Part shown: positions 23,978 to 35,356 of the stretch, one piece after another
How the letters are laid out: every line of letters starts with the position of its first letter
How positions within the stretch are numbered: position 1 is the stretch's first letter
Source of the DNA: Dermanyssus gallinae
Taxonomy: Eukaryota > Arthropoda > Arachnida > Mesostigmata > Dermanyssidae
Assembly: GCA_003439945.1 (NCBI GenBank)
Contig: QVRM01003902.1
Span: 194,001 to 258,000 of the forward strand
Direction of reading: 5' to 3'
DNA length: 64,000 nt
Position numbers and translations under genes: made by a program
The notes under the pieces: generated by a model
Told to the model about the DNA's origin: nothing
The model's input: the letters and a program-made list of their open reading frames with translations, nothing else
The model's database searches: none

Positions 23978-24157
23978 TCACGTGTCTCGGGCGTCATCAA
24001 TGCCTCTCGGGGTAATGGCAAATGTCGCCTCTCCCTCCGGCAGGCAAGGACTGTCGTAGATCTTGCACACTCGCGACTCACCTCGACCCTTCTTCAGGTA
24101 GAGGCGAGTTGTCGACGCATGGGCCATAATGTTGCCGCCCACCGGCTTTCTCGGGTC
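23978..24157 (-). CDS. RAD51: RAD51 coding exon 6
   Basis: 180 nt from acceptor TTTCTACGCAG to TGA at 23,978-23,980. It encodes [39 protein letters not shown] and a short GIDDARDT end. Confidence 0.95.
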   Translation of the reverse strand, partial: DPRKPVGGNIMAHASTTRLYLKKGRGESRVCKIYDSPCLPEGEATFAITPRGIDDARDT

Positions 24158-27100
24158 CTGCGTAGAAACATCATACGTGCGACAATCCGTCATCAGTTAT
24201 TCTGTCTGACGTCCGTAACAAAGGCGTTGAGGCATGCATCGCTTAGCAAGAAATTATTGCCAGCCAATTGAACGATTCAATTATGAGAATAACACCATTT
24301 TTATATATTTAGTAGAACGAAATTTGCCATATTAGCTCATGGAAATGCTACTTCCTTAATAATAAAAGTAAAACATCCTAAATAACAACGGATAAAATGT
24401 TGTTAAATTGTACAAAAACGGACGTTTCTCGTTCTTCACGATTCTACTTTGCATTTTGCTGCATTATTTCACGAATAATTGGCTTAATCATAAGGCTATC
24501 GATATATGAGATAATGCATTTCCGGAGTAATAAGAAAATTAAATATTCTAGATTTTCGTATTTTCACATATGAATATTGAAAATCAAGGACGAAGTAATT
24601 TATAAAAGCTTGCTTTTAAAAAGTGATATAGATGTTAAATATACCTGACCTAATAATAAATAATGTAATTTCAAATTTTTACCTTGTTTTAAGTACCCTA
24701 GCTTATAATGCTGAAGCTCAACTCTAGCCACTTCTCTATTATAAAAATAATATAATAGTTTGAGCCGCGGCCCAGCAGGACCAGGGGCCTATGTGCGAGC
24801 TCGTCGTATACCAGCATACCTGAAAGAGGCTGGCTCCATCAACTTGAGCCATTACTTGATTGGTAATGACTACGGCCACGCCGTATTCGTCCGCCAAGCG
24901 ACCGAGCATTCGTAAGAATTTGGCCAAATGCATCTGCCGGGGCCCTAGCTCACTCCTGCCGCAGAACTCGCTTCGGTAGAGCGCGGTTGCACTGTCCACA
25001 ACTAACAGCGCGTACCTAAAAGACGCGTGCACGTCCCCCCGGCAAACGTCGCCAGGCATAAACCATGCAAACAAACACGCGAATAAATAGTTAGCAATAA
25101 AAGTACCAGACGACTCATCAACATAGATCGTACCCAATTTGATAGACAATAAATAATGATACTGTAGTATTATTCAAAACTACAATTCTACTGCGATTGG
25201 TTCTATTGCGATACAGCGCAGTATATATGTATTCCAATCATCAAGGGTCAAATTTAGGGTGGCATAATATCATAGCGAACAATATCATATAGTGTTCTGT
25301 TAAACAAATATATACTAGGTAGGCCGCAAATTCTTACCTAGGCCTGTCGAGGTTCAGTTCAGCCAAGGTCTACAAACCGACCAATTGGGAGAATCATTAA
25401 CTACTGGGGAACTGAATGTCCATTCAATACTGTTCAAATGCCTAATTGATGGAAAGCAATTCGACCCTTTCGGTGCTGGTTTGTCACCAATATACATGTA
25501 AGCAGTGTGGTTTATTAATTACTTAGATACCTGCTCTCAGACATGAGCGCGCCCGCCTGCATCAGCAACTGCGTCTGATGATCTGTGTTGTGCGCTTTGG
25601 CAGAACAAACGTGCTCCAATACCTGTAAGTGCCGTTTGGACGGCAAACAGTAATTTAAGCCAGTACGCGTGTTACTACTCGATTATTATTATATGTATGC
25701 TAATTAGAAAACGACTACTAAAATGTGCATGCCTATATGCCCATCATATTTCAACAGTGTGGATACCAGCTCAGCAAGCCTACTAACTTACAAAGCTAGA
25801 AGTATACGCAAGGCCTCGTCCGAATCGAGGATTCGCATACAAGTAGTGCCCATATATATTCAGACTACTAGGAATTTTAGGCGCTTTTGTTGTTTAAGGA
25901 TCACAATGGTGTGCAAATCCACTACTCAGATGTAGCTTGGTGCCCACCCGGCGCATGTTTGCGACTATCTACGAAAAACTTGAAATGCTGCCAAATCCCA
26001 AAAAAAAAAACTACTCTACCCACGTAGGCAATCCCTAAAAAAAAACTCTAGAACGTTCGCAAAATTACCACCAACACATATACAGGAATAATTGAAAAGA
26101 AATGTTGGCTGCTATTTGATAATCTCCAAAAGGCTGACAAGACGCATATATTATACTAAACCAATTGACAAAGGAACCAAATCTTCCACAAAGGTATACA
26201 TTATGTATTAATATATAAAACAGAAAATAACCCTGTAAAGGTAAGCGAACATAAGCCATATATTCAACAACAAAAATATTCTGGGAGTTTCTGTATATAT
26301 ATATATATATAGGGTGTCCGGATTCTCTGTTGAAAAACGATATAGGAAATTGTAGAGCTCATGAAAGCAAATATATTTTCCAGTGGAACATGGCCTCTTA
26401 GAAGTATTCTTTCGGAGCAAGAATGATATTCCTAAAATCCGTGACAATGGTGTCATTGCCTGACATAAGAGCACAAAATGTGCAATTGCGACACAATGAG
26501 GTTTCCTATAAGGAAACCTAATTCATCAGAAAAATCACGCTTGGTCATTTATGCATGCACTCAATCTCGACATGGCCGCCGGAAAATCTTAATTACTCCC
26601 CAATCACAGCTCGCATTCACATAGATTTGATACAAAAATTTATCGTCATGAAATGTGCATCTGCCTGAATGTGTTAGTTTTGAGCGTTAGGAGGGGTCCT
26701 GTGTCGGGCAATAACACCAGTGTCACGAAGTTTAGTAATATCACTCTCACTTCGAAACAAGACTTCTCAGAGACCATGTTTCATGAGAAAATATATTTGC
26801 CGAGGGTGTTCGGAACGGAATATATATATATATATATATATATATATTGCTGTCCGTAGTTGCTGGTATTATTCCTTTCGTCATCGATATTGTTAGCATC
26901 ATTATTATTTTCTACATTTAAGGTATTCACATTATCACTGGACATCCATATCGTTAATAACGTTTGCCTGTTGCTGGTCGCCTTCCAAGACATGATCGCC
27001 GTTTACATTACAGCTGTATGTCTGTGGTCGTTAACGTTATTATCATTGATTAGAGTTGCCCCTGTTGTCGTTGCTGTGTACTACTGTCTTAGTGCTGCTC

Positions 27101-28431
27101 GAGTTGTACCTGTTCACCCTGAAGGCCGTAACGTTCGGCGACGGCGAGCAATCTCTCGGGCCGAAATTCGCCTTCGGTGTCGATATATAGTGCCTTGCCT
27201 TCGGCTCCATTCGAATCTATTGGTAGTTGACACGTGACCGCCAGCTGATGGCAGAGCTGCGTCTTGCCTGTCCGGAACTCGCCGAACAGCTCAGTAACGC
27301 TGCCCGTCTCAATGCCTCCTCCGAGTAGTTTATCCAGCTCCGCGCTGCCTGCAATTGGCAGCCAAAGCATGACAAACATGACAGCCAAGCAAAGACAAAT
27401 CATGACAGCCAAGCAAACACAAAGCATGACAACCGTATGTTCAAAATATGCCAACAACTATACACACTCGTTACGTACACGCGCTGTTCTGTCGAGTATC
27501 GTCACTTTTACTAGAACCACCTTTCACCATGTATCGTAACTACTGCTACTGAGTGTCTGTGCGCCAACTTACTTGGAGAGCCGCGACACAATACCTATCC
27601 TCTATGATAGAACAGATCACTAGAAAATCTGTCTGCCTACAGCACGCATAATTCTGATGTTCTAGACTCTCGTTCGCTTTCGCAGCATCGTGAGTAAAAT
27701 AAACGTTTTAACTCCTGAAGCCCACCTAGCTGAAAAACGTTTATTTTACTCATGATACTGTGAAGGGGAACGAGAGCCTAGAAAATCTGTCTGCCTACAG
27801 CACGCATGATTCTGGTGTTCTAGGCTCTCGTTTACCTTCGCAGCATCGTGAGTAAAATAAACGTTTTAAATCTAGGAGCCCACCTAGCTGAAAAACTAAA
27901 ATCTTAGCGCGTTAAATCCGTATCGCTTCATATCAAAATAGCCGGGCCCTTATGCAGCAACTATTACTGCTCAACTTGACGGCTCTCGATCTTCCATTTA
28001 TTATACTCAATTTGGGCGAAATAAACAGCATTGAAGTGTTTTCACGTAACTTAATTAACGCCATGTTGTGTTTTTTTTATTGCAAGTTCAAGATTCACAA
28101 GTTCCCTTAATGTCATAGAATCGACCGACGCCTCATAACAGCACAAGCAGCACGCCGTAAGCACGGTCCAGGCATAAATCGAATCAGAAACCATAACCGG
28201 GTAAGTGGTCACCAACACGTACCTGTTGTAATGTAGATGATCTCCGAGCGCTGCCGGTGGATTTCCGTAGCCGAAGTGAATCCCATTGGAACTAACTTTA
28301 TAGCCTCAGCTAAAAGTTTATCGGCCTTGGCTTCGCTAATGCCTTTTATCTGAGAAAAAAAATAATACATGAATCATATCATATTTTAGCGTATTCATCC
28401 AGCGAAATAATTAAATCTGGCGCATCATAAT

Positions 28432-28466
<35 letters not shown>

Positions 28467-30746
28467 ACAACTCCGACGTTAATAAAAAAATTCTTGAATA
28501 TATATATATATAGGAAGGCGAGCACTGCCAAGTATGCAAACGTATTGTAAATGATTAATAAATCATCACAATATTTTCTATATATATATATATATAACCT
28601 TAGCTTTCCTGTCTTATAACTGCATTAAATAAACTTTTCGGGCTGACCACTAGCCAAGGTTTACCAGTCACGAGACTGCTTTTTGCATTGCTTCATAGAC
28701 GGATCTCCATAAACATAAATGTGCAACGGTGGGGCTCAAACCTGCGCATCTATGTGTCTCCTCCGGTCGAAAAGCGCAGGTGAATGCGCCACGCCATCGG
28801 GCTCGACCTTACAACTGCATTATCAGCAAGTAACTTGCAAGCACATATATTTATATATATATATATATATATAACCGTCTCCCTCAGAGCTTTTATCCGT
28901 AACAGCTGCTTCATTCCAATTGACCACATTTCCAGGACCGCAATGACGTTTCCTCTTTAAATAACCAAAAATAGTCGCTGTGATAGAAAGTCGTTGGCCC
29001 TGCCGTCTCCATTATGACGTTCGTCATCGCAAATCGGTAAGAAGGAGGTCTGTACAGGTAGTGACGGCCTAGGGTAGGTTGCCAGGTAATCTAATCATTT
29101 TCTAATCACTTCCATATCCGCCGGCTAACAGTATACTTGGATACTCGATACGCAGATAAGGTACGATACGTGCAAGCTTACCCTCATTTACATTACGTAA
29201 CTGAACAAACGTGAACTCGACTGACATTAGCAATTGATATCATCAAACGTTGTGGCAGTGGAGTCAGGAAAACTGAGCATTCGTGGAAGTGGAGCTCAAT
29301 ATGCCATATATATATCTCTTGTGCAACCTAGATTTTTCAAATTAATTGCAATTAAAATATGTCCTCTACACGGCTGTGAAGGTTCTTTTGCCACATAGAT
29401 TTCCTTTTTGAACAATGTAGCTTGACTACCCTACGCTAGTTTGAGATCAGCTGACTTGCCAGAGTACTTGTTTAATATCAAATCAAATAACCGGATGCCG
29501 CAACGTTTTGCGCATTTGAACGTTGTGGCCCATAAAACATCTTCTTTGCAAACAAAAAAACGGATGACGGTTGTAAGCTAATCTAACCACTATGTTGCTT
29601 CTTTTGCAGAAAACAATGTTGGCATTCTTTCTAGCGTGCGTGCAGCAGTGGAAATCACTTTAACTGATCCAATTATTTCACATTCTTGTAAATGAGTTAT
29701 GTCAAAGTATGATACAAGTGCACACACCGCCGGTTATCCCCATAAGAAAAAAAAAAGAATAATAATAATAATAATAACAAACATGACGATAGAAGGTCTG
29801 ACGGTGTCACCATTCCGCCTTGAAAAAAGGGCAAATGCTTAATTTGGGATGCGACAGTATTCTGCACAGCCGCACTATTTATCTTATTAGTCTTATTTAT
29901 GCCACAGTTCCACCGAGGTGGGATGGGTAGGATAATTTCGCGCCGATTGCAATGGAGACAATGAGCCCGGTCAGCAGAAGTGCGAACGGAATTAACAAAA
30001 TACTTAGGTGATCGAATACAAGCAAACACCGGAACTATACGCGAAGACAAGTTTCTGGGGCAGCTGCTTTCACTGGCACTTTGCAGAGGAAATGCCGCGT
30101 CGATGTTAGATGCAATGAGCTGAGAATAGATGCTAGATGGAAGCCATGAAATAACGGGGATACACACTCACACCTCACAATTGTACTCTTCTAACACATA
30201 CTAATAATATTAAGTATTAATATTACTAATCATTATTATCATCATAGTAGGAAAATAATAATAATAATAGTAATAATAATAATAATAATAATATAGGGGG
30301 ATCAGCAAGCAAAGTTGGCTCTGGTTGACTTGAGTTTCTGCCTGACGTTGAAAGATCCGTAATGTCGAAATGACATTGGATGTGGTTAAGTTTAACAATG
30401 AGCACTTCCGAACATAATCTGTGCCGCACTTGGTAATCGTAGTGCTTAGGAGAGCACAGACGTGTATCTCGACTCGAATAGAAAAAGTAGCAAAGAAAAA
30501 AATATCGAACAGCATCCTACGTACAGACAGAAGCATCTTCTTCGTGGTGAAGGCCACCGCAGAGACGGTGTACAGACCGGCATCGCGCAACTTTTGCAGG
30601 TCGCTCGAACTGATTCCGTTTCCTTCGAGGTGGCTAAGCTTGAGCACCTCCTCATCCTCGTCGGCTTCGACGACTTCATGCTTCTCGGCGACCGCCGTTT
30701 CCTTGACCTTTTCCTTTGTCCGGCGACGTTCTGCCGTTGCGGACAT
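23978..30746 (-). CDS. RAD51: RAD51 recombinase, six exons
   Basis: RAD51 is the eukaryotic RecA-type recombinase that coats single-stranded DNA and drives strand exchange in double-strand break repair. Coding exons (minus strand): 30,746-30,525; 28,349-28,223; 27,348-27,110; 25,622-25,531; 25,015-24,820; 24,157-23,978. All junctions are GT-AG with matching phases and give 351 codons (human: 339). In order: a charged N-terminus about 15 residues longer than usual; the helix-hairpin-helix domain ([25 protein letters not shown]); Walker A GEFRTGKT at residues 139-146; Walker B LLVVDS at about 230; [11 protein letters not shown]; and a C-terminal [29 protein letters not shown] identifies RAD51 rather than DMC1. 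The stretch before it ([11 protein letters not shown]) is unusually divergent. No stop or frameshift was seen. Confidence 0.96.
24820..25015 (-). CDS. RAD51: RAD51 coding exon 5 (Walker B)
   Basis: 196 nt from acceptor CGTCTTTTAG to donor CTTTCAG|GTATGC. It encodes [34 protein letters not shown] and [15 protein letters not shown]. Confidence 0.95.
25531..25622 (-). CDS. RAD51: RAD51 coding exon 4
   Basis: 92 nt between acceptor CACTTACAG and donor GAGAGCAG|GTATCT. It encodes [20 protein letters not shown] and [10 protein letters not shown]. Phases fit exons 3 and 5 exactly. The first eleven residues differ from the near-invariant VLDNVAYARAF of other RAD51 proteins. Confidence 0.92.
26310..26500 (-). 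pseudogene. jockey/CR1-like RT relic in RAD51 intron 3 (arm 1)
   Basis: The minus strand reads [20 protein letters not shown] and then MFHWKIYLL, the thumb-region block of a jockey/CR1-type reverse transcriptase. An inverted copy lies at 26,650-26,820. The outer side is a (TA)n tract at about 26,296. Confidence 0.5.
26650..26820 (+). pseudogene. jockey/CR1-like RT relic in RAD51 intron 3 (arm 2, inverted)
   Basis: The plus strand reads [20 protein letters not shown] and [12 protein letters not shown], clearly the same protein block as arm 1. It is followed by (TA)n at about 26,818-26,847, so the pair of arms is bracketed by TA repeats. Confidence 0.5.
27110..27348 (-). CDS. RAD51: RAD51 coding exon 3 (Walker A)
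   Basis: 239 nt from acceptor CCAATTGCAG to donor GAACAG|GTACAA. It encodes [17 protein letters not shown], Walker A GEFRTGKT and [20 protein letters not shown]. The open frame extends upstream into the intron, but the acceptor and homology set the boundary. Confidence 0.96.
27620..27896. repeat. Duplicated foldback element in RAD51 intron 2
   Basis: A unit of about 158 bp starting CTAGAAAATCTGTCTGCC is followed by a second, partial unit. Inside, the arm at about 27,660-27,709 is repeated inverted at 27,733-27,783 and direct at 27,818-27,866; its core is GAGTAAAATAAACGTTTT. The alternating arms can form competing hairpins. It resembles a MITE or foldback element; there is no coding sequence. 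Confidence 0.85.
28223..28349 (-). CDS. RAD51: RAD51 coding exon 2
   Basis: 127 nt between a TTTTTTTCTCAG acceptor and an ACAACAG|GTACGT donor, phase 1 at its end. It encodes [15 protein letters not shown] through SEIIYITT, the second half of the DNA-binding helix-hairpin-helix domain. It is too short and too intron-bound to appear as a long open frame. Confidence 0.96.
28434..28600. repeat. Cluster of (TA)n arrays in RAD51 intron 1
   Basis: (TA)n runs at 28,434-28,463, about 28,497-28,511 and 28,577-28,596, with another at 28,845-28,873. Confidence 0.9.
28690..28812 (-). repeat. tRNA-derived SINE-like sequence
   Basis: Read on the minus strand, GATGGCGTGGCGCATTCACC resembles a pol III A box and, about 50 nt on, CAGGTTTGAGCCCC resembles a B box (GGTTCGANNCC). 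This spacing is that of tRNA-headed SINEs. I could not define the tail or target duplication. Confidence 0.45.
29755..30295 (+). pseudogene. YLDD/RLE-family retrotransposon, copy D, in RAD51 intron 1
   Basis: This copy is antisense to RAD51. Plus-strand fragments read [14 protein letters not shown] (from the WDATV nuclease block), [17 protein letters not shown] sequence with a frameshift, and [19 protein letters not shown] before a TGA at about 30,121. The 3' UTR has CCTCACAATTGTA near 30,173 and ends in TAA-type repeats (30,254-30,294). A TAA array also lies upstream at 29,757-29,778. Confidence 0.75.
30525..30746 (-). CDS. RAD51: RAD51 coding exon 1
   Basis: 74 codons from ATG at 30,746 to the donor TCT|GTACGT, phase 0. 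It encodes the acidic and basic N-terminal tail and the first half of the helix-hairpin-helix domain. An upstream open stretch in the same frame is hydrophobic and not RAD51-like, so this ATG is preferred. Confidence 0.93.
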
Positions 30747-30749
30747 CTT

Positions 30750-31328
30750 AATTAGCCCACTTTGTGAAGCTACTGTGTGTGCGTGAACAGTCACAGACAG
30801 AAGGAGAGAGAAAGCGAGATGAGACACAACTGTACAGCCAGGTATCTAGATAGATAGCGCGTAGCAGCTGCACCATTTTACAAACTGCTTACTCCAGTGA
30901 ATGTTGCATTCGTTGTTGCACACACAGCTGAGGGACTGTTTGTGCACAAGGAAACTTTAGGCGTCATTGTTCGCCACCTATTGATGAGAAGCAGCTCTAA
31001 GCAACAAACAGGCAAATGCTCAGCTAACCAACACACATCACCACAGTACCGCTCTTCTCAGCTGGAGCGACTCGACAGGCGGTTTGAAACGCGCCAGTTT
31101 ACTTCATGAAAGAGATTTCATGCGAGAGCGCGTTCTACCTCCTAATATCATCAACACGACGACTTATTGGTGTCAGTCAGTTCGCGGGCATGTCTTGGCG
31201 CGTTCGCCGTCCAGCCGACCGACGGGAGTAGTCTGCTCAAAAGCAACACAAACAAGTGGCTCACGCGGAGGCCTTTAGTCAGATACGCTAGATCTCGCCG
31301 TAGCGGTGCACCTCAGCAAGCGACTATA

Positions 31329-31330
<2 letters not shown>
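30750..31330. promoter_or_regulatory. Probable RAD51 5' region
   Basis: This interval directly precedes the RAD51 start on the minus strand. It is less AT-rich than the surrounding DNA and holds no supported exon. I see no clear TATA box, so the assignment rests on position and composition only. Confidence 0.35.
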
Positions 31331-31331
<1 letters not shown>

Positions 31332-31374
<43 letters not shown>

Positions 31375-31588
31375 CATAAATATAAATAAATATATGAGTC
31401 CTTCATAAAAAATGGTGACATTTGTATTTAGTTATGCAAGTCAAGCGAACATTAAATAATACAATATATAAAAAATATATATATTTATATATATATATAT
31501 ATGAGTCCTTCATATACAATAGTGACATTTGTATTTTGTGTATAAACGTCAAGCGGATAATAAATAATATAATATAATATATATATAT

Positions 31589-31632
<44 letters not shown>
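31332..31632. repeat. (TA)n arrays enclosing a duplicated 100-bp unit
   Basis: (TA)n at 31,332-31,370 and 31,576-31,632. Between them are two diverged copies of a unit beginning TATATGAGTCCTTCATA and containing GTGACATTTGTATTT. Confidence 0.85.
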
Positions 31633-31634
<2 letters not shown>

Positions 31635-31639
31635 GCTTA

Positions 31640-32623
31640 TATAATACGTGCAATGTAAAAATGTTTTTGAAACCAGCGAGCACATCTAAGCTTCTTTTGC
31701 TAAAAGCACTAAAATATTTCTCATTCTAAAATATTAAGATAATTATGTAAATACCGTGGTCTAGGTAGCTCGATGACTACCAAAGTCTTTGTATTACCTG
31801 CTAAATCCCTCATACCTCCTGTCACCCACATAACCGGGACCTATAGGTGAAACTAATGTGGCTCACAATTAACACGTAGAGCCTGCCCAAACTGCTGGCG
31901 GAAATGAAGGTGAAGTATCCAGCAGCTGGCACGTTCTTACACATATTGTTTCGGATGCTGGTGGAACCGGTAATTAAGGTTAAGAGGAGCGCTTTTCCCG
32001 TAATGTCGTAAGCACCTCATAGACTATTGCGACAAAGTATTTCTTTCTCGTAAGAATGATTTCAAAGCTCATCCTGTGTAGCAGAGGAATATTTTGTAGC
32101 AAAATATCTCGATTTAATTGCCTCTTTTCCACAGGTGGCTAGTGTGCCGTGTTGCTAGACTCTCTCGAAACCACAGACGATTTGTTGTGGTTTCGAAGGC
32201 ACTTCTGCACGGTTCAAGCTCCACGGTTTAGTTGTTGTATTGGTTCTTTTAAATTGGCAGAAACCTGAAATTGGCAGAAATTGGCAGAAACCTGCTGAGC
32301 ATGGGTAAAAATCAGTCCAATCGTCTGAAAATCCTACAACGACCTCTTGGGGACTACTTTAGCTCTCGATACGATCGATCGTGATATCATAGCGTGTATG
32401 CTACTTCTGTGAAGAGATATAAATTATTTATTAGCCAAGTGAAGATATATTTTCGTGTTCGGAGAGCTCGCGGATAGCGTGAGATTATTTAAACTAATTT
32501 TCTCTAAGAGCAAATTTATTAAAAAGTACATAGATGTAATATAAAACATTTTGATTCTGCCCTGCTCTAAGGGTATTATTACGTAATGTGTCTAAGGGTA
32601 GTACGTAATGCATCTTGCATATA

Positions 32624-32674
<51 letters not shown>

Positions 32675-32940
32675 GCTTATAATTGCTTTTTTTTAAATTC
32701 GATTTAACTGCTCTGAAACTGCATTAGCCTTCCCCGTATTGGATATTAGGTCAATGGAGAGCCGCCGAGGGAGAGAAAAAATCACCTGCTGTATTTTGTT
32801 GTGAAGCAGTTGTACAGCCAATGGGCCGGGCCCCATCGTGTCTCAGGTACAAAGTTGTGTGGTGCAATGGAGTTAAGTTAACACTCGTGCAATTTGTTCG
32901 ATTCGGCCGTTGCACAGCCAGAACGAGATGTTTCGTGACC
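31640..32940. other. No recognisable gene; (TA)n at 32,627-32,671
   Basis: AT-rich sequence with a short local duplication around AAATTGGCAGAAACCTG (about 32,255-32,295). No supported exon. Confidence 0.5.
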
Positions 32941-32949
32941 GACAACTGA

Positions 32950-33850
32950 GGATGTAAAAGAGCCAGCCACAGTGCCGTGTCAAAGAAGTGCATGGCTCTT
33001 TTCGCAGGGCACTAAGGTTAGCCCGTCTTGTCGACGTCCGCCGTCCTCGAGTTGTTTCCCGAATGCATGCCCCGCTGGCCGTAAAGCCCGTTCGAAGGCA
33101 TCATTGATGATCGAGTGTCTAAGCACAGGACTCTCGCTGCGTGCGCAGGACAGCCCATGTCCTCCGAGGGCTTCGACGGGCTCCCCACAGTTACGGGTGT
33201 GTGGCTTTACTATGGAGATACTCTAGCAATCAATCTAGCCTCTTCGGAGTCGCCAACTGCCTTTGTGGCCCATTGTTTGCGGGTTCTCCGATGCCAGACC
33301 GAGGAAAAATGTCAACTTGGCGGAGAATCCCCTCAGGTGATTTGTGAGACGAACAAGGATGTGAGCCGTTGACAAGATATACACGTTCGGTCATAGCCCA
33401 CAGCTTTCCCTATAGGATTCTAGTGAACCTTCGACTCCCTCCTGTAACAATGGGAACTAAAGAGTTCGAGCTTGCCTTCAGCTATGACACGGCCTGAACC
33501 GCGAAAGCCTGTAGATGTCATACACCATCCGGCCACCATCCGGAGTAGAGGAATACCTTGTTATGAGTACTTCGCATTCGCGTGGGTTTAACGCTAAGCC
33601 GCTTGCTTACTTTGCGAAAACCCCGGACACAAGGTACGACCTCAGATACCATCTTCGCGTCCGCTTTGAGAAGGCAGTTGTTCAAACGGCGCGCAGTGTT
33701 CGCATAGGACGGGGCCTAACGGATGCGGGAGTTACAGCTGTACAATCAGTCTCATGTACAATCGAACAATACTTGTGCGACCTATGCAAGAACCTTACGT
33801 ACAAGCGAAGGATAGCTCGGAGAAGCTTGGTTAAGTAGAGCGGATCCTTT
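32950..33850 (-). pseudogene. YLDD/RLE-family retrotransposon relic, copy F
   Basis: The minus strand carries a heavily decayed copy. From 33,600 it reads LALNPRECEVLITRYSS, equivalent to LEFNPSKCEII just after the YLDD motif in copy A. Near 33,195 it reads CGEPVEALGGHGLSC, the Cys/His cluster, then RHSIINDAFERALR and RRQDGLTLVPCEKS, where the nuclease PD has become QD. Much of the segment between is deleted and several frames are used. Confidence 0.65.
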
Positions 33851-35308
33851 ACCCGATGCAAATGAAGGGCTTGTGGTCAGGATGCTTTACAGTGGGCCTT
33901 CGCTGAGGTTTAAAACTGCCTAGTCTCTCTCTGGCCTACTATGGCACAACTCTACTTGTGAGCAAACGTATAAACGTGCGAAAGTTTAATTCATAAAGTA
34001 TTTTTGACGTGGAAATACAACCATTATTTTATTGTTCGAGAGAAAAATGTCGACGGTCGTCAATTATTTCGATAGAGTTAGAGGGGAAAGTTGCCTTTTT
34101 CAGATAGGCCTAGGAGTAAGGCATCCGCGGTGTCCTTTTGAGAGGAATGCAAGCATTTCCTAACTATTTATCTTGAAGGAACAGCAGACGCAAAGCACAC
34201 GTCCGCTGCCCGCAGGGTGATGATATTATGCAATTCTGGTTGCATACAACATTACGCAGATAGCGGACAGCCGGCTTTAGAAGAAAACGCTTTAGAAGCA
34301 AAGGATGTTAACACAACGTTCCTACCATGGAACGGCTTCCATTTTAAGGAGATATTTCTTCAGTTCTAAGCGAAACAACATGTGCGATTCAATACGTTTC
34401 CTTTGTAATGTGTCGATTGGATCAAATCAATCTGACACTCTCGACTGTTTCCCGCGAAAACGGTTGTTGATCCATGACATATATTTATATATATGTCATG
34501 GATGAGCATCCGTTTTGGCGAATATATATATATAACGCTCCCAGACACTCAAGGTAGTTTCTCGCCGAAACAGAGGTTGATGACAGGCATATTGCTTGAA
34601 TTTATTACGGACTGATTGATTCGGCATCTGCACAAACTTTAGGTGCCTATTCCAAACATGTTTTTTTTTGTCTTGTTCTGGGAGGTTTCGGAAATGCATT
34701 CCAAACATGTTGGCCCGTCTGGTAAAGGGGGAACTGCTAACGTTTATGATGGACAAAGTCACATTTCCATATGGAAAGCTATCGTTAGAGGGACGTAACC
34801 ATTGTTTCGCCGCACTGCTCTGCAGGCTTAACGTATCTCCCATAGTGTAATCTTCGGTTCCCCAAAACATCACTTTGCCGTTTCAGCAGAGCCGACTTGA
34901 AATTGGGTAAGTGATTGCGGCTACTATAACGTGAACATGTATGCATTAAGAGTATTATGCTATGGAGTCAGTCATAACAATAATGAAATCACCCCCACTG
35001 TCACAGGATGAGTGTCGCTCACATAAACGGTGATCATTTCGTTATGCTAACATTGTTAGCTTAAGTCAATGTATGTTTATTAATTTCCGTTGCCAGGTGG
35101 AACAAAACAACATAAACATAATACATAATAGGCTGATTAAAAAAATCACAATTGTTTAGGAGAGCCTCAGATCGTTTACGTTTATTCTAAATTACAAATT
35201 AATGTAAATCAGCCCGGATCAGCCAGTTTTCCAAAAGTCACTTGAACACACACACGACGGAAGACAAGATATTTGTTACACAGCTCCCGGTGTTCGATCA
35301 ACACATAA

Positions 35309-35356
<48 letters not shown>

